Position numbers and translations under genes: made by a program. A stretch of DNA of 64,000 nucleotides from Amycolatopsis sp. cg9. GTDB taxonomy: Bacteria; Actinomycetota; Actinomycetes; Mycobacteriales; Pseudonocardiaceae. The notes under the pieces are model-generated. The model was not told the origin of the DNA. It ran no database searches and saw only the letters and a program-made list of their open reading frames with translations. The stretch covers positions 186,001-250,000 of the forward strand of contig NZ_CP166850.1 of the NCBI RefSeq assembly GCF_041346945.1, written 5' to 3'. Within the stretch, counting starts at the first letter, position 1, and each line of letters opens with the position of its first letter. Below are positions 1 to 8,620 of this stretch, piece after piece.

Positions 1-2
1 GG

Positions 3-1484
3 ATCCGACGTACCTACCCTGTTCAGAAGGGCGATTCGGTCGGGGCCGAAGATCAGATCAGGACGAACTCAGGCGTGGTTCTGACGCTTGGCCAGATCGA
101 GAACCTATGGAGTCTTCTGCAGCAATTCCCTGGGAGGCTGGGAGCACTGTCCGCGATTCTCGTCCTCCAGCTGGATGCTCAGGGTCGCCTTGGCCAACCA
201 CTCGGCGGGCAAGCCTTCAACCCGTTCAAGGAGCCAGCCGTCGGGATGGCCCAATTACTGTTCCAGGATCGGGACTTCGAGCGACAGATGAGCGACCTGC
301 TGCGCCGCGCGTTCGGTGAGCCGCTGGCTGTGAACCGGTACGCAGCATCCGAGATCACGCTGCACGTGGGCGAGGTGACGGCACCCGAGTCGGCGCCACC
401 CGTAAGCCACGAGTACTTGCGGCAGCTCGACGAGCTGCCGCACCTGACCGAACAGGGCGACGGGTTCAGAGCATTCGCCGGGATACTCTTCGCCCTGAAG
501 ACCTCCCGCTACCCCATCGTGCTCATTGACGAGCCCGAGGCATTCCTGCACCCGCCGCAGGCATACCTGCTGGGTCAGTTCCTCGCCGAGGAGCACGCCG
601 CCGGGTCTCAGGTAATCGTCGCAACCCACAGCGCCGACATCATCAAGGGCATCACCTCGGTACGAGCGGACTACGACGTCGCGATCACCAGGCTGACCCG
701 TGCGGGCAAAGTCAACCACGTTGCTGGCATCGCGCCGGAAAAGGTACGCAAGCTGTACGACGACCCACTCGTGAAGTACTACCCGATCGTCGATGGCCTG
801 TTCGCCCGGGGCGTGATCGTCTGCGAAGCAGAATCCGACTGCACCTACTATCGCGCGGTCTTGGAGGAGACATCGGCCGGAGCGACGAACATCCACTTCA
901 CCCACTGCAACGGCAAAGCCCGCGTCGGCCGAGCCGTCGATGCGTTGCGCTCGGCCAAGGTGCCGGTCGCCGCGCTCCTCGACATCGACTTCCTCCGCGA
1001 TGACAAGGATTTCTCCGAGGTCGTCCGTGCTCAGGGCGGCGCCCCTGAGAACTTCGCGACCGCTCGCGCGGTCATCGAGAACGCGGTGCAGTCATGGGGC
1101 CGGAAGCCCGACCGCACCGCCGCGAAAGCGCTCGTCGATGCTCAATTCGCCAGAAGCAAGGCGACCACCTTGAGCAACCGGGAGATCGCCAAGATCAAGG
1201 AGGCCGTCAGCCCGGTGAGCGGCTGGCGTGAGCTCAAGAAGTACGGCGTGCACCACCTCTCAGGTGATGCCGTGACTGCCTTCGCGGACCTCGACAGAGG
1301 CTTGCGGGAGCTGGGAATCTTCGTTGTGCCGTGCGGCGAGCTGGAACGCTTCCACCCCGACGTCTCAGGCGACAACAAATCCGAGTGGCTTCGAACGGTG
1401 CTCGAGACGGGGAGGTACCGGAACTCGGCAGCCGCGCGAGACTTTGCACTCGCGGCTGCCGAGTTCATCTCCGGTCATCAGTAA
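3..1484 (+). CDS. OLD-family ATPase/TOPRIM nuclease-like protein, 5' end outside the window
   Basis: The reading frame is open to the window edge, so the true start and the Walker A motif lie upstream; an internal GTG at 75 is probably not the start. The visible part holds the back half of an ABC/SMC-like ATPase: a Walker B motif (VLIDEPEAFLHP, about 535-555) and a switch histidine (VATHSAD). A TOPRIM-type domain follows, with GVIVCEAESD near 810-840 and an acidic LLDIDFL near 975. This order is that of OLD proteins, which include phage-exclusion nucleases and the GajA subunit of Gabija. No GajB-like helicase is visible here, but one could lie upstream. The 3' end overlaps the convergent cobIJ by 7 bp. 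An antiphage role is inference. Confidence 0.8.
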   Translation: MRRTYPVQKGDSVGAEDQIRTNSGVVLTLGQIENLWSLLQQFPGRLGALSAILVLQLDAQGRLGQPLGGQAFNPFKEPAVGMAQLLFQDRDFERQMSDLLRRAFGEPLAVNRYAASEITLHVGEVTAPESAPPVSHEYLRQLDELPHLTEQGDGFRAFAGILFALKTSRYPIVLIDEPEAFLHPPQAYLLGQFLAEEHAAGSQVIVATHSADIIKGITSVRADYDVAITRLTRAGKVNHVAGIAPEKVRKLYDDPLVKYYPIVDGLFARGVIVCEAESDCTYYRAVLEETSAGATNIHFTHCNGKARVGRAVDALRSAKVPVAALLDIDFLRDDKDFSEVVRAQGGAPENFATARAVIENAVQSWGRKPDRTAAKALVDAQFARSKATTLSNREIAKIKEAVSPVSGWRELKKYGVHHLSGDAVTAFADLDRGLRELGIFVVPCGELERFHPDVSGDNKSEWLRTVLETGRYRNSAAARDFALAAAEFISGHQ

Positions 1485-2968
1485 CTCCGCGGGGTCCAGA
1501 CGATGCCGTTCTCCGCTCGAGTCCGCGACGAGCCCACGATCAGCAGGCAGCGCATGTCCACTGTGGACGGATCCAGCTCACCCAGGGTCGTGATCCGGAT
1601 GTCCTCCTCCGGCCCACCCACATCCCGCGCCACGACCACCGGCGTCTCGGAAGAACGGTGGCGGAGCAAGACAGAGCGGGCGTCAGCCAGCTGGGTCGTC
1701 CGAGTGCGCGAAGCCGGGTTGTACAGCGCCAGCACCAGATCCGCCGCTCCCGCCGCGTCCAGGCGCTTCTCGATGATCTCCCACGGCTTCAAGCGATCCG
1801 ACAGCGACAGCACGCAGTAGTCGTGCCCCAGCGGCGCGCCCACCCGGGACGCCGCCGCCTGGGCCGCCGTCACACCCGGGACGATGCGGACCTTCACCCC
1901 GGTGCCGTGCCCAGCGGCCACCTGCTCCAGGACCGCCGACGCCATCGCGAAGACTCCCGGGTCGCCCGAAGACACCACCGCCACCCGGGCACCGGCGGCA
2001 GCAAGGGAAAGCGCCTCCCGAGCCCGGTCCGCCTCCACCCGGTTGCCCGACGCGTGCCGCTGCTGGCCCGCTTTCTGCGGCACCCGCGCGACATACGGGC
2101 CGTAGCCGACGATGTGCTCGACCTCGGCCAGCTCGGAAGCGGCCTCCGGGGTCAGCCACTCCGGACCCGCGGGGCCCAGGCCGACCACCACGACTTCGCC
2201 GCCGGACGCGGCCGGAGCCGGCGCGGGAGCGGGCGACTGGCGCGAGGCGTAGGCGGGAGAAGGCAGTAGCGCCAGCGAAAAGTACGGCACCGTCGACGGG
2301 TCCACCGAAGCCAGCGGCTCGATCCGTTGCTGCCCCCACGTCGCGCGCTCGACGAATACCGCGTCGTCGAGTTTGCCCGCCTCCGCGAACGCCTCCCGGA
2401 CCGAGCCGAACGTCCGGCCGAGCTTCAGGACGGCGGCCGCGTCGGTGTCGGCGAGGCGGCGGGCCAGTTCCGGGGCCGGGAGGGTGCCCGGGAGGACCGT
2501 CAGGACCTCGTCGCGCTGGACCAGGGGGCGGCCGAGCACCGACGACGCCGCGCTCACCGACGTCACCCCGGGTACGACGATCGCCTCGAACCGGCCGGCG
2601 AGCCGTTCGTGCATGTACATGTACGAGCCGTAGAAGAACGGGTCGCCTTCGCAGAGCAGGACGACGTCACGTCCGGCGTCGAGGTGCTCCGCGAGCCGTT
2701 TCGCGCTCAGCTCGTAGAAGTCCGCGATCGCGCCCTCGTAGCCACCCGGGTGGTCGGTCGTCTCCGTCGTGACCGGGTAGACGAGCTTCTCCTCGATCTG
2801 CCCCTCGCGCAGGTACGGCTCGGCGACCGAGCGCGCGATGCTGCGGCCGTGGCGCGCGCTGTGGTACGCGATCACCGACGCCTCGGAGATCAGCCGGGCG
2901 GCCTTGACCGTCATCAGTTCCGGGTCGCCGGGGCCGAGGCCGACGCCGTACAGCTTGCCCAGGCTCAT
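1478..2968 (-). CDS. cobIJ: Fused CobI-CobJ: precorrin-2 C20- and precorrin-3B C17-methyltransferase
   Basis: Bifunctional SAM-dependent corrin-ring methyltransferase of 496 residues. Residues 1 to about 240 are CobI (GVGLGPGDPELMT at the N-terminus, then LLCEGDPFFYGS), which makes precorrin-3A. An Ala/Pro linker leads to a CobJ domain from about residue 255 (VVGLGPAGPEWLTPEA, VVSSGDPGVFAMA, LALYNPASRTR), which contracts the ring of precorrin-3B. The ATG at 2968 overlaps the cobH stop (ATGA); a longer open frame upstream is only a shadow of cobH. It is the last gene of the cobG-cobH-cobIJ operon of the aerobic cobalamin route. The same fusion is common in actinobacteria. Confidence 0.95.
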   Translation of the reverse strand: MSLGKLYGVGLGPGDPELMTVKAARLISEASVIAYHSARHGRSIARSVAEPYLREGQIEEKLVYPVTTETTDHPGGYEGAIADFYELSAKRLAEHLDAGRDVVLLCEGDPFFYGSYMYMHERLAGRFEAIVVPGVTSVSAASSVLGRPLVQRDEVLTVLPGTLPAPELARRLADTDAAAVLKLGRTFGSVREAFAEAGKLDDAVFVERATWGQQRIEPLASVDPSTVPYFSLALLPSPAYASRQSPAPAPAPAASGGEVVVVGLGPAGPEWLTPEAASELAEVEHIVGYGPYVARVPQKAGQQRHASGNRVEADRAREALSLAAAGARVAVVSSGDPGVFAMASAVLEQVAAGHGTGVKVRIVPGVTAAQAAASRVGAPLGHDYCVLSLSDRLKPWEIIEKRLDAAGAADLVLALYNPASRTRTTQLADARSVLLRHRSSETPVVVARDVGGPEEDIRITTLGELDPSTVDMRCLLIVGSSRTRAENGIVWTPRSY

Positions 2969-3588
2969 TCTTCGGCGCTCGCCAGTGCGTTGATCGCCGC
3001 GACGGCCATCGCGCTGCCGCCGCGCCGGCCGTGCACCACCAGGTACGGGGCCGGGGCGCGCTTCGCGAGCTCCACTTTGGACTCGACGGCGCCGACGAAG
3101 CCCACCGGCACGCCGATGATCGCCGCGGGCGCGCCGACGCCTTCGTCGAGGATCTCCAGCAGGCGGAACAGCGCGGTCGGCGCGTTGCCGATGGCCACGA
3201 CCGAGCCGGGCAGCTTGTCGCGCCACAGTTCCAGGGCCGCCGCCGAGCGGGTGGTGCCCATCCGCTCCGCCAGCCCGGGCACCGAGGGGTCCGACAGCGT
3301 GCAGAGCACCTCGTTGGCCGCGGGCAGGCGGCGGCGCGTGACGCCGCTGGCGATCATCTGCGCGTCGCACAGGATCGGCGCGCCCGCTTCCAGCGCGGCC
3401 CGCCCCGACTCGACGACGTCGAGGGTGTAGCGCAGGTCGTCGACCAGATCGACCATGCCGCAGGCGTGGATCATCCGGACCGCCAGGCCGGCCACGTCGT
3501 CGGGCAGGATCGCCAGGTCCGCCTCCTCGCGGATCGTGGCGAACGAGTGCCGGTAGATCTCGGCACCGTCCCGCAGGTAGTCGATCAC
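2965..3588 (-). CDS. cobH: Precorrin-8X methylmutase
   Basis: Moves the C11 methyl to C12, converting precorrin-8X to hydrogenobyrinate. The 207-residue length is normal for CobH/CbiC. Family hallmarks include the early IYRHSFATIREEADL, MIHACGMVDL with the family's conserved histidine, ILCDAQMIASGV, AIGNAPTALF and the late GVPVGFVGAVESK. The start is GTG at 3588, fixed by a GTGA overlap with the cobG stop; the end overlaps cobIJ by ATGA. The three cob genes are therefore translationally coupled. Confidence 0.96.
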   Translation of the reverse strand: MIDYLRDGAEIYRHSFATIREEADLAILPDDVAGLAVRMIHACGMVDLVDDLRYTLDVVESGRAALEAGAPILCDAQMIASGVTRRRLPAANEVLCTLSDPSVPGLAERMGTTRSAAALELWRDKLPGSVVAIGNAPTALFRLLEILDEGVGAPAAIIGVPVGFVGAVESKVELAKRAPAPYLVVHGRRGGSAMAVAAINALASAEE

Positions 3589-4661
3589 AGGATTCCCTTC
3601 ACCTCGTCGAGCGGCACCCAACGGCCGTCGACCCGATATCCGTCCGCTTCGGCGATCACGTCCACATGGGACTGCGCCGGCTTGCCACAGCGTCGTTCGC
3701 AGCCCGAAAAGTGCGCGCGCAGCCCGGGCCGGAACACCGCGTCGGCGCGCACGTCGGCGCGCGACTTCGCGCAGCCGGGACGGCCGATGCAGGCGGTCGT
3801 GCCCAGCGCGGCCGCCCCGAAACCGAGTCGCTCGAAGACATCCGCGGGCACGTCCGGCAGCACCACGGACTTCCACGGCGTGACCAGCGCCCTCCCGAAC
3901 TCCGCCAGGGCCCGTGCCTGCGCGGCCGAAAGCTGCCCGAAGCGCGGCACGACACCCGCCGCGAGACCGCCGTCGTCCCGCGGGACCACCCCGGCCACGG
4001 CTTCGGTGCCCGCGACGGGAACCGGAGTCCCCCGCCAAGCCGGGTCGTCGAGTTCGGCGACGCGCCAGGCGGTCCCGCGCACGCGGCCGAACTCCAGCGC
4101 GACCTCGAGCAACGCGGCGACAGCGTCGGCGCGGGCCACCCGCCTGCCGGTGTCGCCGCCCGCGAGCAGCAGTGTGCCCTCGTCCGGGCCGGTCGCGCGC
4201 CAGCAGACGTCGGCGCCTTCGCCGGCGACGTCGCCGCGGCCGTCGTCGAAGGCGAACAGGAACCGCCCGGGCAGCGTGGCCAGCTCCGGTGCCGCGCACA
4301 GCGCGTGGTCGAGCGAAGCGGCCAGGCCCCGGACGTCGGCGAGCCCGCCGCGCAACCCGCTCAACGGCGAAGCGAGGACGTTCCGGACCCGCTCGTGCGA
4401 CGGCGAAGGCAGCAGGCCGGCGTCGGTCAGCCGCTCCGCGAGCCCGGGCCGGGTGACGCCGCGCAATTGGACGTTGCCGCGCGAGGTGAGGTGGAGGTCG
4501 CCGTCGCCGCACGCCTCGGCGGCGTCGGCCAGCGCACGCAGCCGCGCCGCGGAAATCGTGCCGCCGGGCAGCCGCACCCGCGCGAGTGGCCCGTCGGCGG
4601 CGTCGTGCGGTGCGAAAACACCAGGGCACGCGTCGGCTCGCACGCGTGCTGGGGTCGGCAT
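3585..4661 (-). CDS. cobG: Precorrin-3B synthase
   Basis: Oxygen-dependent hydroxylase and lactonase that turns precorrin-3A into precorrin-3B before CobJ contracts the ring. The 358-residue protein has the sulfite/nitrite-reductase-like fold. It has a ferredoxin-like N-terminus with LHLTSRGNVQLRG, and C-terminal cysteine pairs TACIGRPGC and SGCERRCGK that would bind the 4Fe-4S cluster and siroheme. ATG at 4661 lies 4 nt after the upstream small gene, so that gene is probably first in the operon. CobG marks the aerobic pathway. No B12 riboswitch was seen upstream of this operon, unlike cobN at 20062. Confidence 0.92.
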   Translation of the reverse strand: MPTPARVRADACPGVFAPHDAADGPLARVRLPGGTISAARLRALADAAEACGDGDLHLTSRGNVQLRGVTRPGLAERLTDAGLLPSPSHERVRNVLASPLSGLRGGLADVRGLAASLDHALCAAPELATLPGRFLFAFDDGRGDVAGEGADVCWRATGPDEGTLLLAGGDTGRRVARADAVAALLEVALEFGRVRGTAWRVAELDDPAWRGTPVPVAGTEAVAGVVPRDDGGLAAGVVPRFGQLSAAQARALAEFGRALVTPWKSVVLPDVPADVFERLGFGAAALGTTACIGRPGCAKSRADVRADAVFRPGLRAHFSGCERRCGKPAQSHVDVIAEADGYRVDGRWVPLDEVKGIL

Positions 4662-4665
4662 GGGG

Positions 4666-4980
4666 TCACTGTAGCTGGCCGTTTTCCGGCCCCGGCGGGT
4701 CCGAACGCGGCCGGATCTTCGCGATCCCGGCGTCCAAGTCCACGTCACGCCACGGAGGCGCCCCTTCGGCGTCCTGCTCGACGAGCATCGACATGGTTTC
4801 CCGGTGTTCCAGCTCACGCCGCTTGGTGCCGTAGAGGAACGCGGTCGTCTCCTCGATGTACGTCGCGGACAGCCGCGCCTTGAACCGCGAGCCGTTCTTC
4901 CGCGGCCGCAGTTCGATCGCGGCCATGACCAGCAGGACCACGACACCGCCCGGGAGCGCGAGCCCCAGCCAAGTTCCCAT
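4666..4980 (-). CDS. Small single-pass membrane protein, DUF6191-like, at head of cob operon
   Basis: A 104-residue protein with one N-terminal membrane segment (about residues 5-22, WLGLALPGGVVVLLVMAAIE). A basic stretch and an acidic hydrophilic tail follow (RFKARLSATYIEETTAFLYG). It resembles short actinobacterial membrane proteins called DUF6191; this assignment is from memory of the pattern. ATG at 4980 puts the hydrophobic segment at the N-terminus; a longer frame from 5037 adds only a charged leader. It ends 4 nt before cobG, so the two are probably cotranscribed. No function can be read from the sequence. Confidence 0.7.
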   Translation of the reverse strand: MGTWLGLALPGGVVVLLVMAAIELRPRKNGSRFKARLSATYIEETTAFLYGTKRRELEHRETMSMLVEQDAEGAPPWRDVDLDAGIAKIRPRSDPPGPENGQLQ

Positions 4981-5112
4981 GTCCGGCGAACCGGATGACC
5001 GCCGGTCAAGTTCCCGGCTCCGGGAGAAATTTTTCACCGGGCGGTGCGGCGCAGGTCAGGGCGCGACGTGTCTTGACGGCGTTCCTGGTCCGGTGAGACC
5101 GGCTCCACCAAG

Positions 5113-5165
5113 GTCGCGAATGACTCATTGGGGACCTCGGAGGTCCCCAATGAGTCATTCGCGAC
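5113..5165. repeat. Perfect 53-nt palindrome, 26-nt arms
   Basis: Left arm 5113-5138 and right arm 5140-5165 are exact reverse complements around a single G at 5139. The arms carry GAATGACTCATTGGGGACC. It lies between two divergently transcribed genes, so it is not an ordinary terminator for either. A related shorter palindrome lies 30 bp downstream. A mobile palindromic repeat or a large operator are both possible. Confidence 0.9.
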
Positions 5166-5193
5166 ATCACAGCGGCCGCCGGCAGACCGCACG

Positions 5194-5214
5194 TCATGAA
5201 CGACTCGTTCATGA
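5194..5214. repeat. Perfect 21-nt palindrome related to the 53-nt one
   Basis: Arms 5194-5203 and 5205-5214 flank a central C at 5204. The core GAACGACTCGTTC differs from the GAATGACTCATTC of the 5113-5165 palindrome by a compensated pair of changes (T to C and A to G), so pairing is kept. This suggests two members of one repeat family. Confidence 0.85.
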
Positions 5215-5246
5215 GCTTGCCGCACCCAAGTACGAAGCAGAAGTCT

Positions 5247-5278
5247 GATCGAATGTAGTAGGTGTGCTACATTCGATC
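5247..5278. promoter_or_regulatory. Palindromic operator before the ABC exporter operon
   Basis: A perfect inverted repeat with 12-nt arms, GATCGAATGTAG at 5247-5258 and CTACATTCGATC at 5267-5278, separated by 8 nt. It ends 27 nt before the ATPase start at 5305, where a promoter and operator are expected. A natural candidate to bind it is the XRE-type regulator encoded at the end of the same operon, which would give autoregulation; that link is inference. Confidence 0.7.
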
Positions 5279-5304
5279 GCATCATTCAGATGGGGGTGAC
5301 GGCG

Positions 5305-6231
5305 ATGAGAGATCCAGGCGACCCGGTGGTCCACGTGCGCGGGCTGCGCATGCGCTACGGCGCGAACGACGTGCTCCACGGTGTCGAGTTCGAGGCCTGC
5401 CGCGGGGAAGTCGTCTGCCTGCTCGGGCCCAACGGCGCGGGCAAGACGACGACGATCGAGATCCTCGAAGGCTTCCGGATGCGGTCGGCGGGCGAGGTGA
5501 GCGTGCTGGGCAGCGACCCGGCGCACGGCGGTGAGGACTGGCGGGCGCGGCTGGGGGTCGTGCTCCAGTCCTGGCGCGACCACGGGAAGTGGCGCGTCCG
5601 CGAACTGCTCGCGCACCTCGGCCGGTACTACGCGCCGTACTCGACGCCCGAAAAGCCGCGGCCGTGGGACGTCGACGAGCTGATCGGCGCGGTCGGGCTG
5701 ACCGAGCACGCGCACAAGAAGCTCAAGCAGCTCTCCGGCGGCCAGCGGCGGCGGCTCGACGTCGCGATCGGCATCGTCGGGCGGCCCGAGCTGCTGTTCC
5801 TCGACGAGCCGACCGCCGGCTTCGACCCCGAGGCGCGCCGCGAATTCCACGACCTGGTGCACCGGCTGTCCGACGAGCTCGACACCACGATCCTGCTCAC
5901 CACGCACGACCTCGACGAGGCCGAGAAGCTGGCCGACCGGATCCTCATCCTCAACGGCGGCCGGATCATCGCCGACGGGTCGGCCGACGAGCTGAGCCGG
6001 CAGATCGCCGGTGAGGCCGAGGTCCGCTGGAGCGTCGGTGACCAGCGCTTCGTGCACTCGACGACCGAAGCGACGAAGTACGTCTACGACCTGTTCAAGC
6101 AGCACGGCGAGGCGGTCGCGGACCTCGAGGTCCGGCGGGCGTCGCTGGAAGACACCTACATGACGCTGGTCCACCGCGCCGAAACCGCCGGCGAGACCGA
6201 GCTCGGCCTCCAGGAAGCGGGTGCGCGATGA
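5305..6231 (+). CDS. ABC-2 type exporter, ATP-binding subunit
   Basis: A 308-residue ATPase of the drug/lipid/antibiotic export type. Walker A is LLGPNGAGKTTTIEIL, the signature is LSGGQRRRLDVAIG, Walker B is LLFLDEPTAGFD, and the switch histidine is in LLTTHDLDEAE. A C-terminal extension of about 80 residues is typical of DrrA/YadG-like subunits. ATG 5305 was preferred over ATG 5290 because GGGGGTGA lies 5 nt upstream of it. The stop overlaps the permease start (ATGA). The substrate cannot be told. Confidence 0.93.
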   Translation: MRDPGDPVVHVRGLRMRYGANDVLHGVEFEACRGEVVCLLGPNGAGKTTTIEILEGFRMRSAGEVSVLGSDPAHGGEDWRARLGVVLQSWRDHGKWRVRELLAHLGRYYAPYSTPEKPRPWDVDELIGAVGLTEHAHKKLKQLSGGQRRRLDVAIGIVGRPELLFLDEPTAGFDPEARREFHDLVHRLSDELDTTILLTTHDLDEAEKLADRILILNGGRIIADGSADELSRQIAGEAEVRWSVGDQRFVHSTTEATKYVYDLFKQHGEAVADLEVRRASLEDTYMTLVHRAETAGETELGLQEAGAR

Positions 6232-7079
6232 ACGCCAAGACCACCGCACTGCGCACCGGCCTGGCGCGCGGCTGGATCGAGTTCAAGCAGACCTGGACCA
6301 ACCGGGACGACGTCGTCGGCCAGCTGGTCTTCGTCGCGCTCTTCCTCGGCGCGCTGTTCTTCATGCGCAACGCGCACCTGCCCGGCACCGGCTTCTCGCT
6401 CGGCGCGGCCACCGTGCCCGGCGTGCTCGGCGCCGGGATCGTGTTCAACGGCTTGAACAGCACGGCGGGCTACCTCGCCATCGACCGCGAGGACGGCACG
6501 CTGCTGCGCGCGAAAGCGACGCCGCACGGCATGCTCGGCTACCTGGTCGGGAAGACCACGGCGGTGGCGCTGGCGCAGGTCACCTCGATCCTGCTGGTGC
6601 TGGTCCCGTGCCTGTTCCTGTTCGACTCGCTGGCGCCGGACGGCGTCTGGTCGTACGCGCACCTGGTGTGGGTGCTGGCGCTCGGGCTGGTCGCGACCCT
6701 GCCGCTCGGGGCCGCGCTGGGGTCGCTCACGAACAGCCCGCGCTCGATCGCGCTGATCACGCTGCCGATCATGGGCCTCGGCGCGATCTCGGGGATTTTC
6801 TACCCGGTCACCGCGCTGCCGGACTGGGTGCAGGGCGTCGCGCAGGTGTTCCCGATGTACTGGCTGGGCCTCGGCATGCGCTCGGCGCTGCTGCCGGACA
6901 CCGCGGTCGTCGTCGAGATCGGCCAGTCGTGGCGGCCGTTGCCGACCCTCGCCGTGCTCGTCGCGTGGTCCGTGATCGGATTGGCACTGGCCCCGGTCCT
7001 GCTCCGCCGCATGGCGCGGCGCGAAGCGGGTTCCTCGGTGGCCGAACGGCGGGAGAAGGCCATGCAGCGTGTGGGGTAG
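6228..7079 (+). CDS. ABC-2 type exporter, membrane subunit
   Basis: A 283-residue permease with about six membrane helices. The N-terminal part is DrrB-like (a short cytoplasmic helix, then QLVFVALFLGALFFM). A large hydrophobic core follows, ending in PIMGLGAISGIFYPVTALP and a basic tail. It overlaps the ATPase by 4 nt and is followed 2 nt later by the XRE regulator, forming a three-gene self-regulated export operon of the kind often used for drug resistance or envelope stress. Confidence 0.92.
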   Translation: MNAKTTALRTGLARGWIEFKQTWTNRDDVVGQLVFVALFLGALFFMRNAHLPGTGFSLGAATVPGVLGAGIVFNGLNSTAGYLAIDREDGTLLRAKATPHGMLGYLVGKTTAVALAQVTSILLVLVPCLFLFDSLAPDGVWSYAHLVWVLALGLVATLPLGAALGSLTNSPRSIALITLPIMGLGAISGIFYPVTALPDWVQGVAQVFPMYWLGLGMRSALLPDTAVVVEIGQSWRPLPTLAVLVAWSVIGLALAPVLLRRMARREAGSSVAERREKAMQRVG

Positions 7080-7081
7080 TC

Positions 7082-7315
7082 ATGAGTGAGGTCGTCTACA
7101 ACCGGATCGCGATGCTGCGCGCCGAGCGGTCGATCTCGCGGCGCCAGCTCGCGGAGGCCCTCGGCGTGCACTACCAGACGATCGGCTACCTGGAACGCGG
7201 CGAGTACAGCCCGAGCCTCTACCTGGCGTTGCGGATCGCGGAGTTCTTCGAGGTCTCGGTGGAGGTCCTGTTCTCGACCAAACCGTTCCCGCGCCTGGGG
7301 GAACGGTCCGCCTGA
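7082..7315 (+). CDS. XRE-family (YozG-like) helix-turn-helix regulator
   Basis: A 77-residue protein that is essentially one Cro/CI helix-turn-helix: RNRI-type start, SRRQLAEALGVHYQTIGYLE as helices 2-3, then PSLYLALRIAEFFEVSVEVLF. ATG at 7082 is 2 nt after the permease stop. Such short regulators at the ends of ABC-2 operons commonly control their own operon; the palindrome at 5247-5278 is the likely target. Confidence 0.88.
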   Translation: MSEVVYNRIAMLRAERSISRRQLAEALGVHYQTIGYLERGEYSPSLYLALRIAEFFEVSVEVLFSTKPFPRLGERSA

Positions 7316-7319
7316 GGCG

Positions 7320-7802
7320 TCAGCGGCGGAACAGGTGGGCCGCCATCGCGAGGACGGCGCCCGCCGCCACGCACAGCGGGCCCGCCGCTCCGAGGGCGAC
7401 GCAGCCGGCGCTGCCCGCGGCGAGCACGACGGCTCTCGCCACCACGGCCCACGACACCGCCTCGGTGCCGAAGCAGCCGCACGGCACGCCCGGCCGTCGC
7501 ACGCGCAGCACGCCCGCGTACCCGGCGAAGGCGCCGTAGAGCACGGCCTGCGCGAGCACGGCCGGTGCGGCGGCCGCCGGGGCCGCGAGCAGCGCCGCCA
7601 CCACGCCCGCACCCACCAGCACCTCCGCCCCGGTCGCCAGGAGGGCGACCGGGGCGGTGACCGCCGGGGGCAGCAGGCGCTGCGCCCGCAGCACCGCGCG
7701 GTGTTCGCGGTGACGCACCGCGTGCCCGAGTCCGGCCGCGAGCAGAAAAATAGCGCCCGCCGCGGACAAAACGGTCAGCACCAACGGCCAGAAAATGCTC
7801 AC
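7320..7802 (-). CDS. MauE/DoxX-like redox membrane protein
   Basis: A 160-residue integral membrane protein with about four or five helices and a conserved GVPCGCFGTE loop near residue 105. This matches the MauE family, which supports disulfide formation in exported partners such as the methylamine dehydrogenase small subunit. It starts at GTG 7802 and diverges from an operon holding a CPLC thioredoxin-like protein and an exported six-cysteine protein. That neighbourhood supports a role in oxidative folding. No methylamine dehydrogenase subunit was recognised nearby. Confidence 0.75.
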   Translation of the reverse strand: MSIFWPLVLTVLSAAGAIFLLAAGLGHAVRHREHRAVLRAQRLLPPAVTAPVALLATGAEVLVGAGVVAALLAAPAAAAPAVLAQAVLYGAFAGYAGVLRVRRPGVPCGCFGTEAVSWAVVARAVVLAAGSAGCVALGAAGPLCVAAGAVLAMAAHLFRR

Positions 7803-7942
7803 AGGGCTCCACGGTATTCGCTGACGGAATTGCCGTCCCCATTCGGCGGCAGCCGCACCGCCCGATGGCCGAACAATCGTGACCCGGGCCGAATTCGTCG
7901 GTTAGTCTCGCGAGGCGGAATACCCGCCGAAGCGGAGGTCCG

Positions 7943-8620
7943 ATGGCGAACCAGACACTGCGGTTGACGGCGCCGAGCGGTGGGCGGGTGACCGTGGGGC
8001 TGTCCGCGCGGGCCCCGGTGTCCCACGTGGTCGCCGGCATCCGCTTCGTGGGCGGCTCGTACGGCACCGGGTTCCAGATCGGGTCGCGCGGCTACCACGA
8101 CTTCGCCTGCACCCGCGTGACGCCGGCCCGCACCCGCGACCGCCTGCTCGTGCACGGCCGCGAGGTCGTCGTAGCCGAAGCGACCGACGGGCAGTCGTCG
8201 GTGGCCACCCTGCTCGGCGACTACCACGAGCTGATGACGGTGTACGCCGGCCCGGCGCCGCACCGCGACCGCGTGCTCGGCCTGTTCGGCTCGCTGCGCA
8301 TCGAAGACCGGGTCGAAGGCATGGTCGTCACGCCCCGGCCGGCGACGCTGCTCGACCCGGCGGGCGAGCACCTCGTGGTCGTGGTCCGCGACCACGGCTC
8401 GCTGTCCATCCCCGCCCCGCGCGAGGCCGCCGCGCTGCTCCCGGCGCACGCCGGCGCGCGCACGAAGCACGGCGAGGTGTGGAAGACGAACACGAGGTCG
8501 TTCGTGCTGGGCTGCCCGGCGGGCGTCGCCGAGGTCCACCTCGCGGACACGACGGCGACGACCGACCGCCAGCGGCTCGACTGGCTCGACGAAATCGACG
8601 TCGGCTGGCAGCGCCGATGA
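7943..8620 (+). CDS. Unknown 225-residue protein, first gene of thiol/export operon
   Basis: A soluble, beta-rich-looking protein without an obvious signal peptide or membrane segment and with cysteines only at about residues 57 and 194. ATG 7943 follows GCGGAGGTCCG. The stop overlaps the next gene by ATGA, so it is coupled to the thioredoxin-like gene. I do not recognise a family. Its position suggests a cytoplasmic helper for making or exporting the six-cysteine protein at 9098, which is inference. Confidence 0.7.
   Translation: MANQTLRLTAPSGGRVTVGLSARAPVSHVVAGIRFVGGSYGTGFQIGSRGYHDFACTRVTPARTRDRLLVHGREVVVAEATDGQSSVATLLGDYHELMTVYAGPAPHRDRVLGLFGSLRIEDRVEGMVVTPRPATLLDPAGEHLVVVVRDHGSLSIPAPREAAALLPAHAGARTKHGEVWKTNTRSFVLGCPAGVAEVHLADTTATTDRQRLDWLDEIDVGWQRR

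Noticed and set aside
2969..3370. N-terminal extension of cobIJ
   Set aside because: It overlaps cobH out of frame, and the ATGA-coupled start at 2968 matches the CobI family N-terminus.
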